Assembly: GCA_036971475.1 (NCBI GenBank)
Contig: JBAIZL010000008.1
Location: forward strand, 35,821,240 to 35,885,239
DNA: 64,000 nt
Reading direction: 5' to 3'
DNA from: Prosapia bicincta
Taxonomy: Eukaryota; Arthropoda; Insecta; Hemiptera; Cercopidae
Of this stretch, positions 45,501 to 60,500 are shown piece by piece; the stretch's first letter is position 1; the number at the start of each line of letters is the position of its first letter. Both the position numbers and the translations under genes were made by a program. The notes beneath the pieces were generated by a model. That model did not search any database. It was not told the DNA's origin and saw nothing but the letters and a program-made list of their open reading frames with translations.

Positions 45501-48500
45501 GCAACCCGTTACGATAGATTTGGTTAGACACTCTCCTAATGTCAACTAATACGTATGTTATTGCATGACTGTGTACATAATGACAGCAACCCCTTCATTT
45601 TAGCAACCCGTTACGATAGATTTGGTTAGACACTCTCCTAATGTCAGCTAATACGTATGTTATTGCATGACTGTGTACATAATGACAGCAACCCCTTCAT
45701 TTTAGCAACCCGTTACGATAGATTTGGTTAGACACTCTCCTAATGTCAGCTAATACGTACGTTATTGCATGACTGTGTACATAATGACAGCAACCCCTTC
45801 ATTTTAGGAACCCGTTACGATAGATTTGGTTAGACACTCTCCTAATGTCAGCTAATACGTATGTTATTGCATGACTGTGTACATAATGACAGCAACCCCT
45901 TCATTTTAGCAACCCGTTACGATAGATTTGGTTAGACACTCTCCTAATGTCAGCTAATACGTATGTTATTGCATGACTGTGTACATAATGTCAGCAACCC
46001 GTTCATTTTAGCAACCCGTTACGAGTGATTTGGTTAGACACTCTCCTAATGTCAGCTAATACATATGTTATTGCATGACTGTGTACTTAATGACAGGCCC
46101 CTTCATTTTAGCAACCAGTTACGATAGATTTGGTTAGAAACTCTCCTAATGTCAGCTAACACGTATGTTATTGCATGACTGTGTACCTAATGACAGGCAC
46201 CCCTTCATTTCAACACCCTGTTACGATAGAATTGGTTAGAAACTCTCCTAATGTCAGCTAACACGTATGTTATTGCATGACTGTGTTCATTATGACAGCA
46301 ACCCCTTCATTTCAGCAACCCGTTACGATAGATTTGGTTAGAAACTCTCCTAATGTCAGCTAATACATATGTTATTGCATGACTGTGTACATAATGACAG
46401 CAACCCCTTCATTTTAGCAACCCGTTACGATAGATTTGGTTAGACACTCTCCTAATGTCTGCTAACACGTATGTTATTGCATGACTGTGTACATTATGAC
46501 AGCAACCCCTTCATTTTAGCAACCCGTTACGATAGATTTGGTTAGACACTCTCCTAATGTCTGCTAACACGTATGTTATTGCATGACTGTGTACATAATG
46601 ACAGCAACCCCTTCATTTTAGCAACCCGTTACGATAGATTTGGTTAGACACTCTCCTAATGTCTGCTAACACGTATGTTATTGCATGACTGTGTACATAA
46701 TGACAGCAACCCCTTCATTTTAGCAACCCGTTACGATAGATTTGGTTAGAAACTCTCCTAATGTCAGCTAACACGTATGTTATTGCATGACTGTGTACAT
46801 AATGACAGGAACCCCTTCATTTTAGCAACCCGTTACGATAGATTTGGTTAGACATTCTCCTAATGTCAGCTAACACGTATGTTATTGCATGACTGTGTAC
46901 ATAATGACAGGAACCCCTTCATTTCAGCATCCGGATACGATAGATTTCGTTAGACACTCTCCTAGTGTTAGCTAACACGTATGTTATTGCATGACTGTGT
47001 ACATAATGACAGGCACCCCTTCATTTCAGCAACCTGTTACGATAGATTTGGTTAGAAACTCTCCTAATGTCAGCTAACACGTATGTTACTGCCTGACTGT
47101 GTACATAATGACAGGAACCCCTTCATTTCAGCATCCGGATACGATAGATTTCGTTAGACACTCTCCTAGTGTTAGCTAACACGTATGTTATTGCATGACT
47201 GTGTACATAATGGCAGGCACCCCTTCATTTCAACAACCGGTTACAATAGATTTGGTTAGAAACTCTCCTAATGTCAGCTAACACGTATGTTATTGCATGA
47301 CTGTGTACATAATGACAGGCACCCCTTCATTTCAGCATCCGGATACGATAGATTTGGTTAGACACTCTCCTAATGTTAGCTAACACGTATGTTATTGCAT
47401 GACTGTGTACATAATGACAGCAACCCCTTCATTTTAGCAACCCGTTACGATAGATTTGGTTAGACACTCTCCTAATGTTAGCTAATACATATGTTATTGC
47501 ATGACTGTGTACATAATGACAGCAACCCCTTCATTTTAGCAACCCGTTACGATAGATTTGGTTAGACACTCTCCTAATGTCAGCTAATACGTATGTTATT
47601 GCATGACTGTGTACATAATGACAGCAACCCCTTCATTTTAGCAACCCGTTACGATAGATTTGGTTAGACACTCTCCTAATGTCAGCTAATACGTATGTTA
47701 TTGCATGACTGTGTACATAATGACAGCAACCCCTTCATTTTAGCAACCCGTTACGATAGATTTGGTTAGACACTCTCCTAATGTCAGCTAATACGTATGT
47801 TATTGCATGACTGTGTACATAATGACAGCAACCCCTTCATTTTAGGAACCCGTTACGATAGATTTGGTAGACACTCTCCTAATGTCAGCTAATACGTATG
47901 TTATTGCATGACTGTGTACATAATGACAGCAACCCCTTCATTTTAGCAACCAGTTACGATAGATTTGGTTAGACACTCTCCTAATGTCAGCTAATACGTA
48001 TGTTATTGCATGACTGTGTACATAATGTCAGCAACCCGTTCATTTTAGCAACCCGTTACGAGTGATTTGGTTAGACACTCTCCTAATGTCAGCTAATACA
48101 TATGTTATTGCATGACGGTGTACTTAATGACAGGCCCCTTCATTTTAGCAACCAGTTACGATAGATTTGGTTAGAAACTCTCCTAATGTCAGCTAACACG
48201 TATGTTATTGCATGACTGTGTACCTAATGACAGGCACCCCTTCATTTCAACACCCTGTTACGATAGAATTGGTTAGAAAGTCTCCTAATGTCAGCTAACA
48301 CGTATGTTATTGCATGACTGTGTACATTATGACAGCAACCCCTTCATTTCAGCAACCCGTTACGATAGATTTGGTTAGAAACTCTCCTAATGTCAGCTAC
48401 TACATATGTTATTGCATGACTGTGTACATAATGACAGCAACCCCTTCATTTTAGCAACCCGTTACGATAGATTTGGTTAGACATTCTCCTAATGTTAGCT

Positions 48501-51500
48501 AATACATATGTTATTGCATGACTGTGTACTTAATGACAGCAACCCCTTCATTTTAGCAACCCGTTACGATAGATTTGGTTAGACACTCTCCTAATGTCAG
48601 CTAATACATATCTTATTGCATGACTGTGTACTTAATGACAGCAACCCCTTCATTTTAGCAACCCGTTACGATAGATTTGGTTAGAAACTCTCCTAATGTT
48701 AGCTAATACGTATGTTATTGCATGACTGTGTACATAATGACAGCAACCCCTTCATTTCAGCAACCCGTTACGATAGATTTGGTTAGACACTCTCCTAATG
48801 TCAGCTAATACATATCTTATTGCATGACTGTGTACTTAATGACAGCAACCCCTTCATTTTAGCAACCCGTTACGATAGATTTGGTTAGACATTCTCCTAA
48901 TGTCAGCTACTACATATCTTATTGCATGACTGTGTACATAATGACAGCAACCCCTTCATTTTAGCAACCCGTTACGATAGATTTGGTTAGACACTCTCCT
49001 AATGTCAGCTAATACATATCTTATTGCATGACTGTGTACTTAATGACAGCAACCCCTTCATTTTAGCAACCCGTTACGATAGATTTGGTTAGACACTCTC
49101 CTAATGTCAGCTAATACATATCTTATTGCATGACTGTGTACTTAATGACAGCAACCCCTTCATTTTAGCAACCCGTTACGATAGATTTGGTTAGACATTC
49201 TCCTAATGTCAGCTAACACGTATGTTATTGCATGACTGTGTACATAATGACAGGAACCCCTTCATTTCAGCATCCGGATACGATAGATTTCGTTAGAAAC
49301 TCTCCTAATGTCAGCTAACACGTATGTTATTGCATGACTGTGTACATAATGACAGGAACCCCTTCATTTCAGCATCCGGATACGATAGATTTCGTTAGAC
49401 ACTCTCCTAGTGTTAGCTAACACGTATGTTATTGCATGACTGTGTACATAATGACAGGCACCCCTTCATTTCAGCAACCTGTTACGATAGATTTGGTTAG
49501 AAACTCTCCTAATGTCAGCTAACACGTATGTTACTGCCTGACTGTGTACATAATGACAGGAACCCCTTCATTTCAGCATCCGGATACGATAGATTTCGTT
49601 AGACACTCTCCTAGTGTTAGCTAACACGTATGTTATTGCATGACTGTGTACATAATGACAGGCACCCCTTCATTTCAACAACCGGTTACAATAGATTTGG
49701 TTAGAAACTCTCCTAATGTCAGCTAACACGTATGTTATTGCATGACTGTGTACATAATGACAGGCACCCCTTCATTTCAGCATCCGGATACGATAGATTT
49801 GGTTAGACACTCTCCTAATGTTAGCTAACACGTATATTATTGCATGACTGTGTACATAATGACAGCAACCCCTTCATTTTAGCAACCCGTTACGATAGAT
49901 TTGGTTAGACACTCTCCTAATGTTAGCTAATACATATGTTATTGCATGACTGTGTACATAATGACAGCAACCCCTTCATTTTAGCAACCCGTTACGATAG
50001 ATTTGGTTAGACACTCTCCTAATGTCAGCTAATACGTATGTTATTGCATGACTGTGTACATAATGACAGCAACCCCTTCATTTTAGCAACCCGTTACGAT
50101 AGAATTGGTTAGACATTCTCCTAATGTTAGCTAATACATATGTTATTGTATGACTGTGTACATAATGACAGCAACCCCTTCATTTTAGGAACCCGTTACG
50201 ATAGATTTGGTTAGACACTCTCCTAATGTCAGCTAATACGTATGTTATTGCATGACTGTGTACATAATGACAGCAACCCCTTCATTTTAGCAACCAGTTA
50301 CGATAGATTTGGTTAGACACTCTCCTAATATCAGCTAATACGTATGTTATTGCATGACTGTGTACATAATGTCAGCAACCCGTTCATTTTAGCAACCCGT
50401 TACGAGTGATTTGGTTAGACACTCTCCTAATGTCAGCTAATACATATGTTATTGCATGACTGTGTACTTAATGACAGGCCCCTTCATTTTAGCAACCAGT
50501 TACGATAGATTTGGTTAGAAACTCTCCTAATGTCAGCTAACACGTATGTTATTGCATGACTGTGTACCTAATGACAGGCACCCCTTCATTTCAACACCCT
50601 GTTACGATAGAATTGGTTAGAAACTCTCCTAATGTCAGCTAACACGTATGTTATTGCATGACTGTGTACATTATGACAGCAACCCCTTCATTTCAGCAAC
50701 CCGTTACGATAGATTTGGTTAGAAACTCTCCTAATGTCAGCTAATACATATGTTATTGCATGACTGTGTACATAATGACAGCAACCCCTTAATTTTAGCA
50801 ACCCGTTACGATAGATTTGGTTAGACACTCTCCTAATGTCAGCTAATACGTACGTTATTGCATGACTGTGTACATAATGACAGCAACCCCTTCATTTCAG
50901 CAACCCGTTACGATAGATTTGGTTAGACACTCTCCTAATGTCAGCTAATACATATGTTATTGCATGACTGTGTACATAATGACAGCAACCCCTTAATTTT
51001 AGCAACCCGTTACGATAGATTTGGTTAGACACTCTCCTAATGTCAGCTAATACATATGTTATTGCATGACTGTGTACATAATGACAGCAACCCCTTCATT
51101 TCAGCAACCCGTTACGATAGATTTGGTTAGACATTCTCCTAATGTTAGCTAACACGTATGTTATTGCATGACTGTGTACATAATGACAGCAACCCCTTCA
51201 TTTTAGCAACCCGTTACGATAGATTTGGTTAGACATTCTCCTAATGTCAGCTAACACGTATGTTATTGCATGACTGTGTACATAATGACAGCAACCCCTT
51301 CATTTTAGCAACCCGTTACGATAGATTTGGTTAGACATTCTCCTAATGTCAGCTAATACATATCTTATTGCATGACTGTGTACTTAATGACAGCAACCCC
51401 TTCATTTTAGCAACCCGTTACGATAGATTTGGTTAGACATTCTCCTAATGTCAGCTAACACGTATGTTATTGCATGACTGTGTACATAATGACAGCAACC

Positions 51501-54500
51501 CCTTCATTTTAGCAACCCGTTACGATAGATTTGGTTAGACATTCTCCTAATGTTAGCTAATACATATGTTATTGCATGACTGTGTACATAATGACAGCAA
51601 CCCCTTCATTTTAGCAACCCGTTACGATAGATTTGGTTAGACATTCTCCTAATGTCAGCTAACACGTATGTTATTGCATGACTGTGTACATAATGACAGC
51701 AACCCCTTAATTTTAGCAACCCGTTACGATAGATTTGGTTAGACATTCTCCTAATGTCAGCTAATACATATCTTATTGCATGACTGTGTACTTAATGACA
51801 GCAACCCCTTCATTTTAGCAACCCGTTACGATAGATTTGGTTAGACATTCTCCTAATGTCAGCTAACACGTATGTTATTGCATGACTGTGTACATAATGA
51901 CAGCAACCCCTTCATTTCAGCAACCCGTTACGATAGATTTGGTTAGACACTCTCCTAATGTCAGCTAATACATATGTTATTGCATGACTGTGTACATAAT
52001 GACAGCAACCCCTTCATTTCAGCAACCCGTTACGATAGATTTGGTTAGACATTCTCCTAATGTCAGCTAATACATATCTTATTGCATGACTGTGTACTTA
52101 ATGACAGCAACCCCTTCATTTTAGCAACCCGTTACGATAGATTTGGTTAGACATTCTCCTAATGTCAGCTAACACGTATGTTATTGCATGACTGTGTACA
52201 TAATGACAGCAACCCCTTCATTTTAGCAACCCGTTACGATAGATTTGGTTAGACATTCTCCTAATGTTAGCTAATACATATGTTATTGCATGACTGTGTA
52301 CATAATGACAGCAACCCCTTCATTTTAGCAACCCGTTACGATAGATTTGGTTAGACATTCTCCTAATGTCAGCTAACACGTATGTTATTGCATGACTGTG
52401 TACATAATGACAGCAACCCCTTCATTTTAGCAACCCGTTACGATAGATTTGGTTAGACATTCTCCTAATGTTAGCTAATACATATGTTATTGCATGACTG
52501 TGTACATAATGACAGCAACCCCTTCATTTTAGCAACCCGTTACGATAGATTTGGTTAGACATTCTCCTAATGTCAGCTAACACGTATGTTATTGCATGAC
52601 TGTGTACATAATGACAGCAACCCCTTAATTTTAGCAACCCGTTACGATATATTTGGTTAGACATTCTCCTAATGTTAGCTAATACATATGTTATTGTATG
52701 ACTGTGTACATAATGACAGCAACACCTTCATTTTAGCAACCCGTTACGATAGATTTGGTTAGACATTCTCCTAATGTTAGCTAATACATATGTTATTGCA
52801 TGACTGTGTACATAATGACAGCAACCCCTTCATTTTAGCAACCCGTTACGATAGATTTGGTTAGACATTCTCCTAATCTTAGCTAATATATATGTTATTG
52901 CATGACTGTGTACATAATGACAGCAACCCCTTCATTTTAGCAACCCGTTACGATAGATTTGGTTAGACATTCTCCTAATGTTAGCTAATACATATGTTAT
53001 TGCATGACTGTGTACATAATGACAGCAACCCCTTCATTTTAGCAACCCGTTACGATAGATTTGGTTAGACACTCTCCTAATGTTAGCTAATACATATGTT
53101 ATTGCATGACTGTGTACATAATGACAGCAACCCCTTCATTTTAGCAACCCGTTACGATAGATTTGGTTAGACACTCTCCTAATGTTAGCTAATACATATG
53201 TTATTGCATGACTGTGTACATAATGACAGCAACCCCTTCATTTTAGCAACCCGTTACGATAGATTTGGTTAGACACTCTCCTAATGTTAGCTAATACATA
53301 TGTTATTGCATGACTGTGTACATAATGACAGCAACCCCTTCATTTTAGCAACCCGTTACGATAGATTTGGTTAGACACTCTCCTAATGTCAGCTAATACA
53401 TATCTTATTGCATGACTGTGTACTTAATGACAGCAACCCCTTCATTTTAGCAACCCGTTACGATAGATTTGGTTAGACACTCTCCTAATGTTAGCTAATA
53501 CATATGTTATTGCATGACTGTGTACATAATGACAGCAACCCCTTCATTTTAGCAACCCGTTACGATAGATTTGGTTAGACACTCTCCTAATGTTAGCTAA
53601 TACATATGTTATTGCATGACTGTGTACATAATGACAGCAACCCCTTCATTTTAGCAACCCGTTACGATAGATTTGGTTAGACACTCTCCTAATGTCAGCT
53701 AATACATATCTTATTGCATGACTGTGTACTTAATGACAGCAACCCCTTCATTTTAGCAACCCGTTACGATAGATTTGGTTAGACATTCTCCTAATGTCAG
53801 CTAACACGTATGTTATTGCATGACTGTGTACATAATGACAGCAACCCCTTCATTTTAGCAACCCGTTACGATAGATTTGGTTAGACATTCTCCTAATGTT
53901 AGCTAATACATATGTTATTGCATGACTGTGTACATAATGACAGCAACCCCTTCATTTTAGCAACCCGTTACGATAGATTTGGTTAGACATTCTCCTAATG
54001 TTAGCTAACACGTATGTTATTGCATGACTGTGTACATAATGACAGCAACCCCTTCATTTTAGCAACCCGTTACGATAGATTTGGTTAGACACTCTCCTAA
54101 TGTCAGCTAATACATATGTTATTGCATGACTGTGTACATAATGACAGCAACCCGTTCATTTTAGCAACCCGTTACGATAGATTTGGTTAGACACTCTCCT
54201 AATGTCAGCTAATACGTATGTTATTGCATGACTGTGTACATAATGACAGCAACCCCTTAATTTTAGCAACCCGTTACGATATATTTGGTTAGACATTCTC
54301 CTAATGTTAGCTAATACATATGTTATTGCATGACTGTGTACATAATGACAGCAACCCCTTCATTTTAGCAACCCGTTACGATAGATTTGGTTAGACATTC
54401 TCCTAATGTCAGCTAACACGTATGTTATTGCATGACTGTGTACATAATGACAGCAACCCCTTCATTTTAGCAACCCGTTACGATAGATTTGGTTAGACAT

Positions 54501-57500
54501 TCTCCTAATGTTAGCTAATACATATGTTCATATGTTATTGCATGACTGTGTACATAATGACAGCAACCCCTTCATTTTAGCAACCCGTTACGATAGATTT
54601 GGTTAGACATTCTCCTAATGTCAGCTAACACGTATGTTATTGCATGACTGTGTACATAATGACAGCAACCCCTTAATTGTAGCAACCCGTTACGATATAT
54701 TTGGTTAGACATTCTCCTAATGTTAGCTAATACATATGTTATTGTATGACTGTGTACATAATGACAGCAACACCTTCATTTTAGCAACCCGTTACGATAG
54801 ATTTGGTTAGACATTCTCCTAATGTTAGCTAATACATATGTTATTGCATGACTGTGTACATAATGACAGCAACCCCTTCATTTTAGCAACCCGTTACGAT
54901 AGATTTGGTTAGACATTCTCCTAATCTTAGCTAATACATATGTTATTGCATGACTGTGTACATAATGACAGCAACCCCTTCATTTTAGCAACCCGTTACG
55001 ATAGATTTGGTTAGACATTCTCCTAATGTTAGCTAATACATATGTTATTGCATGACTGTGTACATAATGACAGCAACCCCTTCATTTTAGCAACCCGTTA
55101 CGATAGATTTGGTTAGACACTCTCCTAATGTTAGCTAATACATATGTTATTGCATGACTGTGTACATAATGACAGCAACCCCTTCATTTTAGCAACCCGT
55201 TACGATAGATTTGGTTAGACACTCTCCTAATGTTAGCTAATACATATGTTATTGCATGACTGTGTACATAATGACAGCAACCCCTTCATTTTAGCAACCC
55301 GTTACGATAGATTTGGTTAGACATTCTCCTAATGTTAGCTAACACGTATGTTATTGCATGACTGTGTACATAATGACAGCAACCCCTTCATTTTAGCAAC
55401 CCGTTACGATAGATTTGGTTAGACACTCTCCTAATGTCAGCTAATACATATGTTATTGCATGACTGTGTACATAATGACAGCAACCCGTTCATTTTAGCA
55501 ACCCGTTACGATAGATTTGGTTAGACACTCTCCTAATGTCAGCTAATACGTATGTTATTGCATGACTGTGTACATAATGACAGCAACCCCTTCATTTTAG
55601 CAACCCGTTACGATAGATTTGGTTAGACACTCCCCTAATGTCAGCTAATACGTATGTTATTGCATGACTGTGTACATAATGACAGCAACCCCTTCATTTT
55701 AGCAACCCGTTACGATAGATTTGGTTAGACACTCTCCTAATGTCAGCTAATACGTATGTTATTGCATGACTGTGTACATAATGACAGCAACCCGTTCATT
55801 TTAGCAACCCGTTACGATAGATTTGGTTAGAAACTCTCCTAATGTTAGCTAATACATATGTTATTGCATGACTGTGTACATAATGACAGCAACCCGTTCA
55901 TTTTAGCAACCCGTTACGATAGATTTGGTTAGAAACTCTCCTAATGTTAGCTAATACATATGTTATTGCATGACTGTGTACATAATGACAGCAACCCCTT
56001 CATTTTAGCAACCCGTTACGATAGATTTGGTTAGACATTCTCCTAATGTTAGCTAATACATATGTTATTGCATGACTGTGTACATAATGACAGCAACCCC
56101 TTCATTTTAGCAACCCGTTACGATAGATGTGGTTAGACATTCTCCTAATGTTAGCTAATACATATGTTATTGCATGACTGTGTATATAATGACAGCAACC
56201 CCTTCATTTTAGCAACCCGTTACGATAGATTTGGTTAGACATTCTCCTAATGTCAGCTAATACATATGTTATTGCATGACTGTGTACATAATGACAGCAA
56301 CCCCTTCATTTTAGCAACCCGTTACGATAGATTTGGTTAGACACTCTCCTAATGTCAGCTAATACATATGTTATTGCATGACTGTGTACTTATTGACAGA
56401 AACCCCTTCATTTCAGCAACCCGTTGCGATAGATTTGGTTAGACACTCTCCTAATGTCAGCTAATACGTATGTTATTGCGTGACTGTGTACTTAATGACA
56501 GCAACCCCTTCATTTTAGCAACCCGTTACGATAGATTTGGTTAGACACTCTCCTAATGTCAGCTAATACATATGTTATTGCATGACTGTGTACTTAATGA
56601 CAGCAACCCCTTCATTTTAGCAACCAGTTGCGATAGATTTGGTTAGAAACTCTCCTAATGTCAGCTAATACGTATGTTATTGTATGACTGTGTACATAAT
56701 GACAGCAACCCCTTCATTTTAGCAACCCGTTACGATAGATTTGGTTAGAAACTCTCCTAATGTCAGCTAATACGTATGTTATTGCATGACTGTGTACATA
56801 ATGACAGCAACCCCTTCATTTTAGCAACCCGTTACGATAGATTTGGTTAGACACTCTCCTAATGTTAGCTAATACATATGTTATTGCATGACTGTGTACA
56901 TAATGACAGCAACCCGTTCATTTTAGCAACCCGTTACGATAGATTTGGTTAGAAACTCTCCTAATGTCAGCTAATACGTATGTTATTGCATGACTGTGTA
57001 CATAATGACAGCAACCCCTTCATTTTAGCAACCCGTTACGATAGATTTGGTTAGACACTCTCCTAATGTCAGCTAATACATATGTTATTGCATGACTGTG
57101 TACATAATGACAGCAACCCCTTCATTTTAGCAACCCGTTACGATAGATTTGGTTAGACATTCTCCTAATGTTAGCTAATACATATGTTATTGCATGACTG
57201 TGTACATAATGACAGCAACCCCTTCATTTTAGCAACCCGTTACGATAGATTTGGTTAGACACTCTCCTAATGTTAGCTAATACATATGTTATTGCATGAC
57301 TGTGTACATAATGACAGCAACCCCTTCATTTTAGCAACCCGTTACGATAGATTTGGTTAGACACTCTCCTAATGTTAGCTAATACATATGTTATTGCATG
57401 ACTGTGTACATAATGACAGCAACCCCTTCATTTTAGCAACCCGTTACGATAGATTTGGTTAGACATTCTCCTAATGTTAGCTAACACGTATGTTATTGCA

Positions 57501-60500
57501 TGACTGTGTACATAATGACAGCAACCCCTTCATTTTAGCAACCCGTTACGATAGATTTGGTTAGACACTCTCCTAATGTCAGCTAATACATATGTTATTG
57601 CATGACTGTGTACATAATGACAGCAACCCGTTCATTTTAGCAACCCGTTACGATAGATTTGGTTAGACACTCTCCTAATGTCAGCTAATACGTATGTTAT
57701 TGCATGACTGTGTACATAATGACAGCAACCCCTTCATTTTAGCAACCCGTTACGATAGATTTGGTTAGACACTCCCCTAATGTCAGCTAATACGTATGTT
57801 ATTGCATGACTGTGTACATAATGACAGCAACCCCTTCATTTTAGCAACCCGTTACGATAGATTTGGTTAGACACTCTCCTAATGTCAGCTAATACGTATG
57901 TTATTGCATGACTGTGTACATAATGACAGCAACCCGTTCATTTTAGCAACCCGTTACGATAGATTTGGTTAGAAACTCTCCTAATGTTAGCTAATACATA
58001 TGTTATTGCATGACTGTGTACATAATGACAGCAACCCGTTCATTTTAGCAACCCGTTACGATAGATTTGGTTAGAAACTCTCCTAATGTTAGCTAATACA
58101 TATGTTATTGCATGACTGTGTACATAATGACAGCAACCCCTTCATTTTAGCAACCCGTTACGATAGATTTGGTTAGACATTCTCCTAATGTTAGCTAATA
58201 CATATGTTATTGCATGACTGTGTACATAATGACAGCAACCCCTTCATTTTAGCAACCCGTTACGATAGATGTGGTTAGACATTCTCCTAATGTTAGCTAA
58301 TACATATGTTATTGCATGACTGTGTATATAATGACAGCAACCCCTTCATTTTAGCAACCCGTTACGATAGATTTGGTTAGACATTCTCCTAATGTCAGCT
58401 AATACATATGTTATTGCATGACTGTGTACATAATGACAGCAACCCCTTCATTTTAGCAACCCGTTACGATAGATTTGGTTAGACACTCTCCTAATGTCAG
58501 CTAATACATATGTTATTGCATGACTGTGTACTTATTGACAGAAACCCCTTCATTTCAGCAACCCGTTGCGATAGATTTGGTTAGACACTCTCCTAATGTC
58601 AGCTAATACGTATGTTATTGCGTGACTGTGTACTTAATGACAGCAACCCCTTCATTTTAGCAACCCGTTACGATAGATTTGGTTAGACACTCTCCTAATG
58701 TCAGCTAATACATATGTTATTGCATGACTGTGTACTTAATGACAGCAACCCCTTCATTTTAGCAACCAGTTGCGATAGATTTGGTTAGAAACTCTCCTAA
58801 TGTCAGCTAATACGTATGTTATTGTATGACTGTGTACATAATGACAGCAACCCCTTCATTTTAGCAACCCGTTACGATAGATTTGGTTAGAAACTCTCCT
58901 AATGTCAGCTAATACGTATGTTATTGCATGACTGTGTACATAATGACAGCAACCCCTTCATTTTAGCAACCCGTTACGATAGATTTGGTTAGACACTCTC
59001 CTAATGTTAGCTAATACATATGTTATTGCATGACTGTGTACATAATGACAGCAACCCGTTCATTTTAGCAACCCGTTACGATAGATTTGGTTAGAAACTC
59101 TCCTAATGTCAGCTAATACGTATGTTATTGCATGACTGTGTACATAATGACAGCAACCCCTTCATTTTAGCAACCCGTTACGATAGATTTGGTTAGACAC
59201 TCTCCTAATGTCAGCTAATACATATGTTATTGCATGACTGTGTACATAATGACAGCAACCCCTTCATTTTAGCAACCCGTTACGATAGATTTGGTTAGAC
59301 ACTCTCCTAATGTTAGCTAATACATATGTTATTGCATGACTGTGTACATAATGACAGCAACCCCTTCATTTTAGCAACCCGTTACGATAGATTTGGTTAG
59401 ACATTCTCCTAATGTTAGCTAATACATATGTTATTGCATGACTGTGTACATAATGACAGCAACCCCTTCATTTTAGCAACCCGTTACGATAGATTTGGTT
59501 AGACACTCTCCTAATGTCAGCTAATACGTATGTTATTGCATGACTGTGTACATAATGACAGCAACCCGTTCATATTAGCAACCCGTTACGATAGATTTGG
59601 TTAGACATTCTCCTAATGTTAGCTAATACATATGTTATTGCATGACTGTGTACATAATGACAGCAACCCGTTCATTTTAGCAACCCGTTACGATAGATTT
59701 GGTTAGACACTCTCCTAATGTCAGCTAACACGTATGTTATTGCATGACTGTGTACATAATGACAGCAACCCGTTCATTTTAGCAACCCGTTACGATAGAT
59801 TTGGTTAGACACTCTCCTAATGTCAGCTAACACGTATGTTATTGCATGACTGTTTACATAATGACAGCAACCCGTTCATTTTAGCAACCCGTTACGATAG
59901 ATTTGGTTAGAAACTCTCCTAATGTTAGCTAATACATATGTTATTGCATGACTGTGTACATAATGACAGCAACCCCTTCATTTTAGCAACCCGTTACCAT
60001 AGATTTGGTTAGAAACTCTCCTAATGTTAGCTAATACATATGTTATTGCATGACTGTGTACATAATGACAGCAACCCCTTCATTTTAGCAACCCGTTACG
60101 ATAGATTTGGTTAGACACTCTCCTAATGTTAGCTAATACATATGTTATTGCATGACTGTGTACATAATGACAGCAACCCCTTCATTTTAGCAACCCGTTA
60201 CGATAGATTTGGTTAGACACTCTCCTAATGTCAGCTAATACGTATGTTATTGCATGACTGTGTACATAATGACAGGAACCCCTTCATTTTAGCAACCCGT
60301 TACGATAGATTTCGTTAGACACTCTCCTAATGTTAGCTAATACATATGTTATTGCATGACTGTGTACATAATGACAGCAACCCCTTCATTTTAGCAACCC
60401 GTTACGATAGATTTGGTTAGACATTCTCCTAATGTTAGCTAATACATATGTTATTGCATGACTGTGTACATAATGACAGCAACCCCTTCATTTTAGCAAC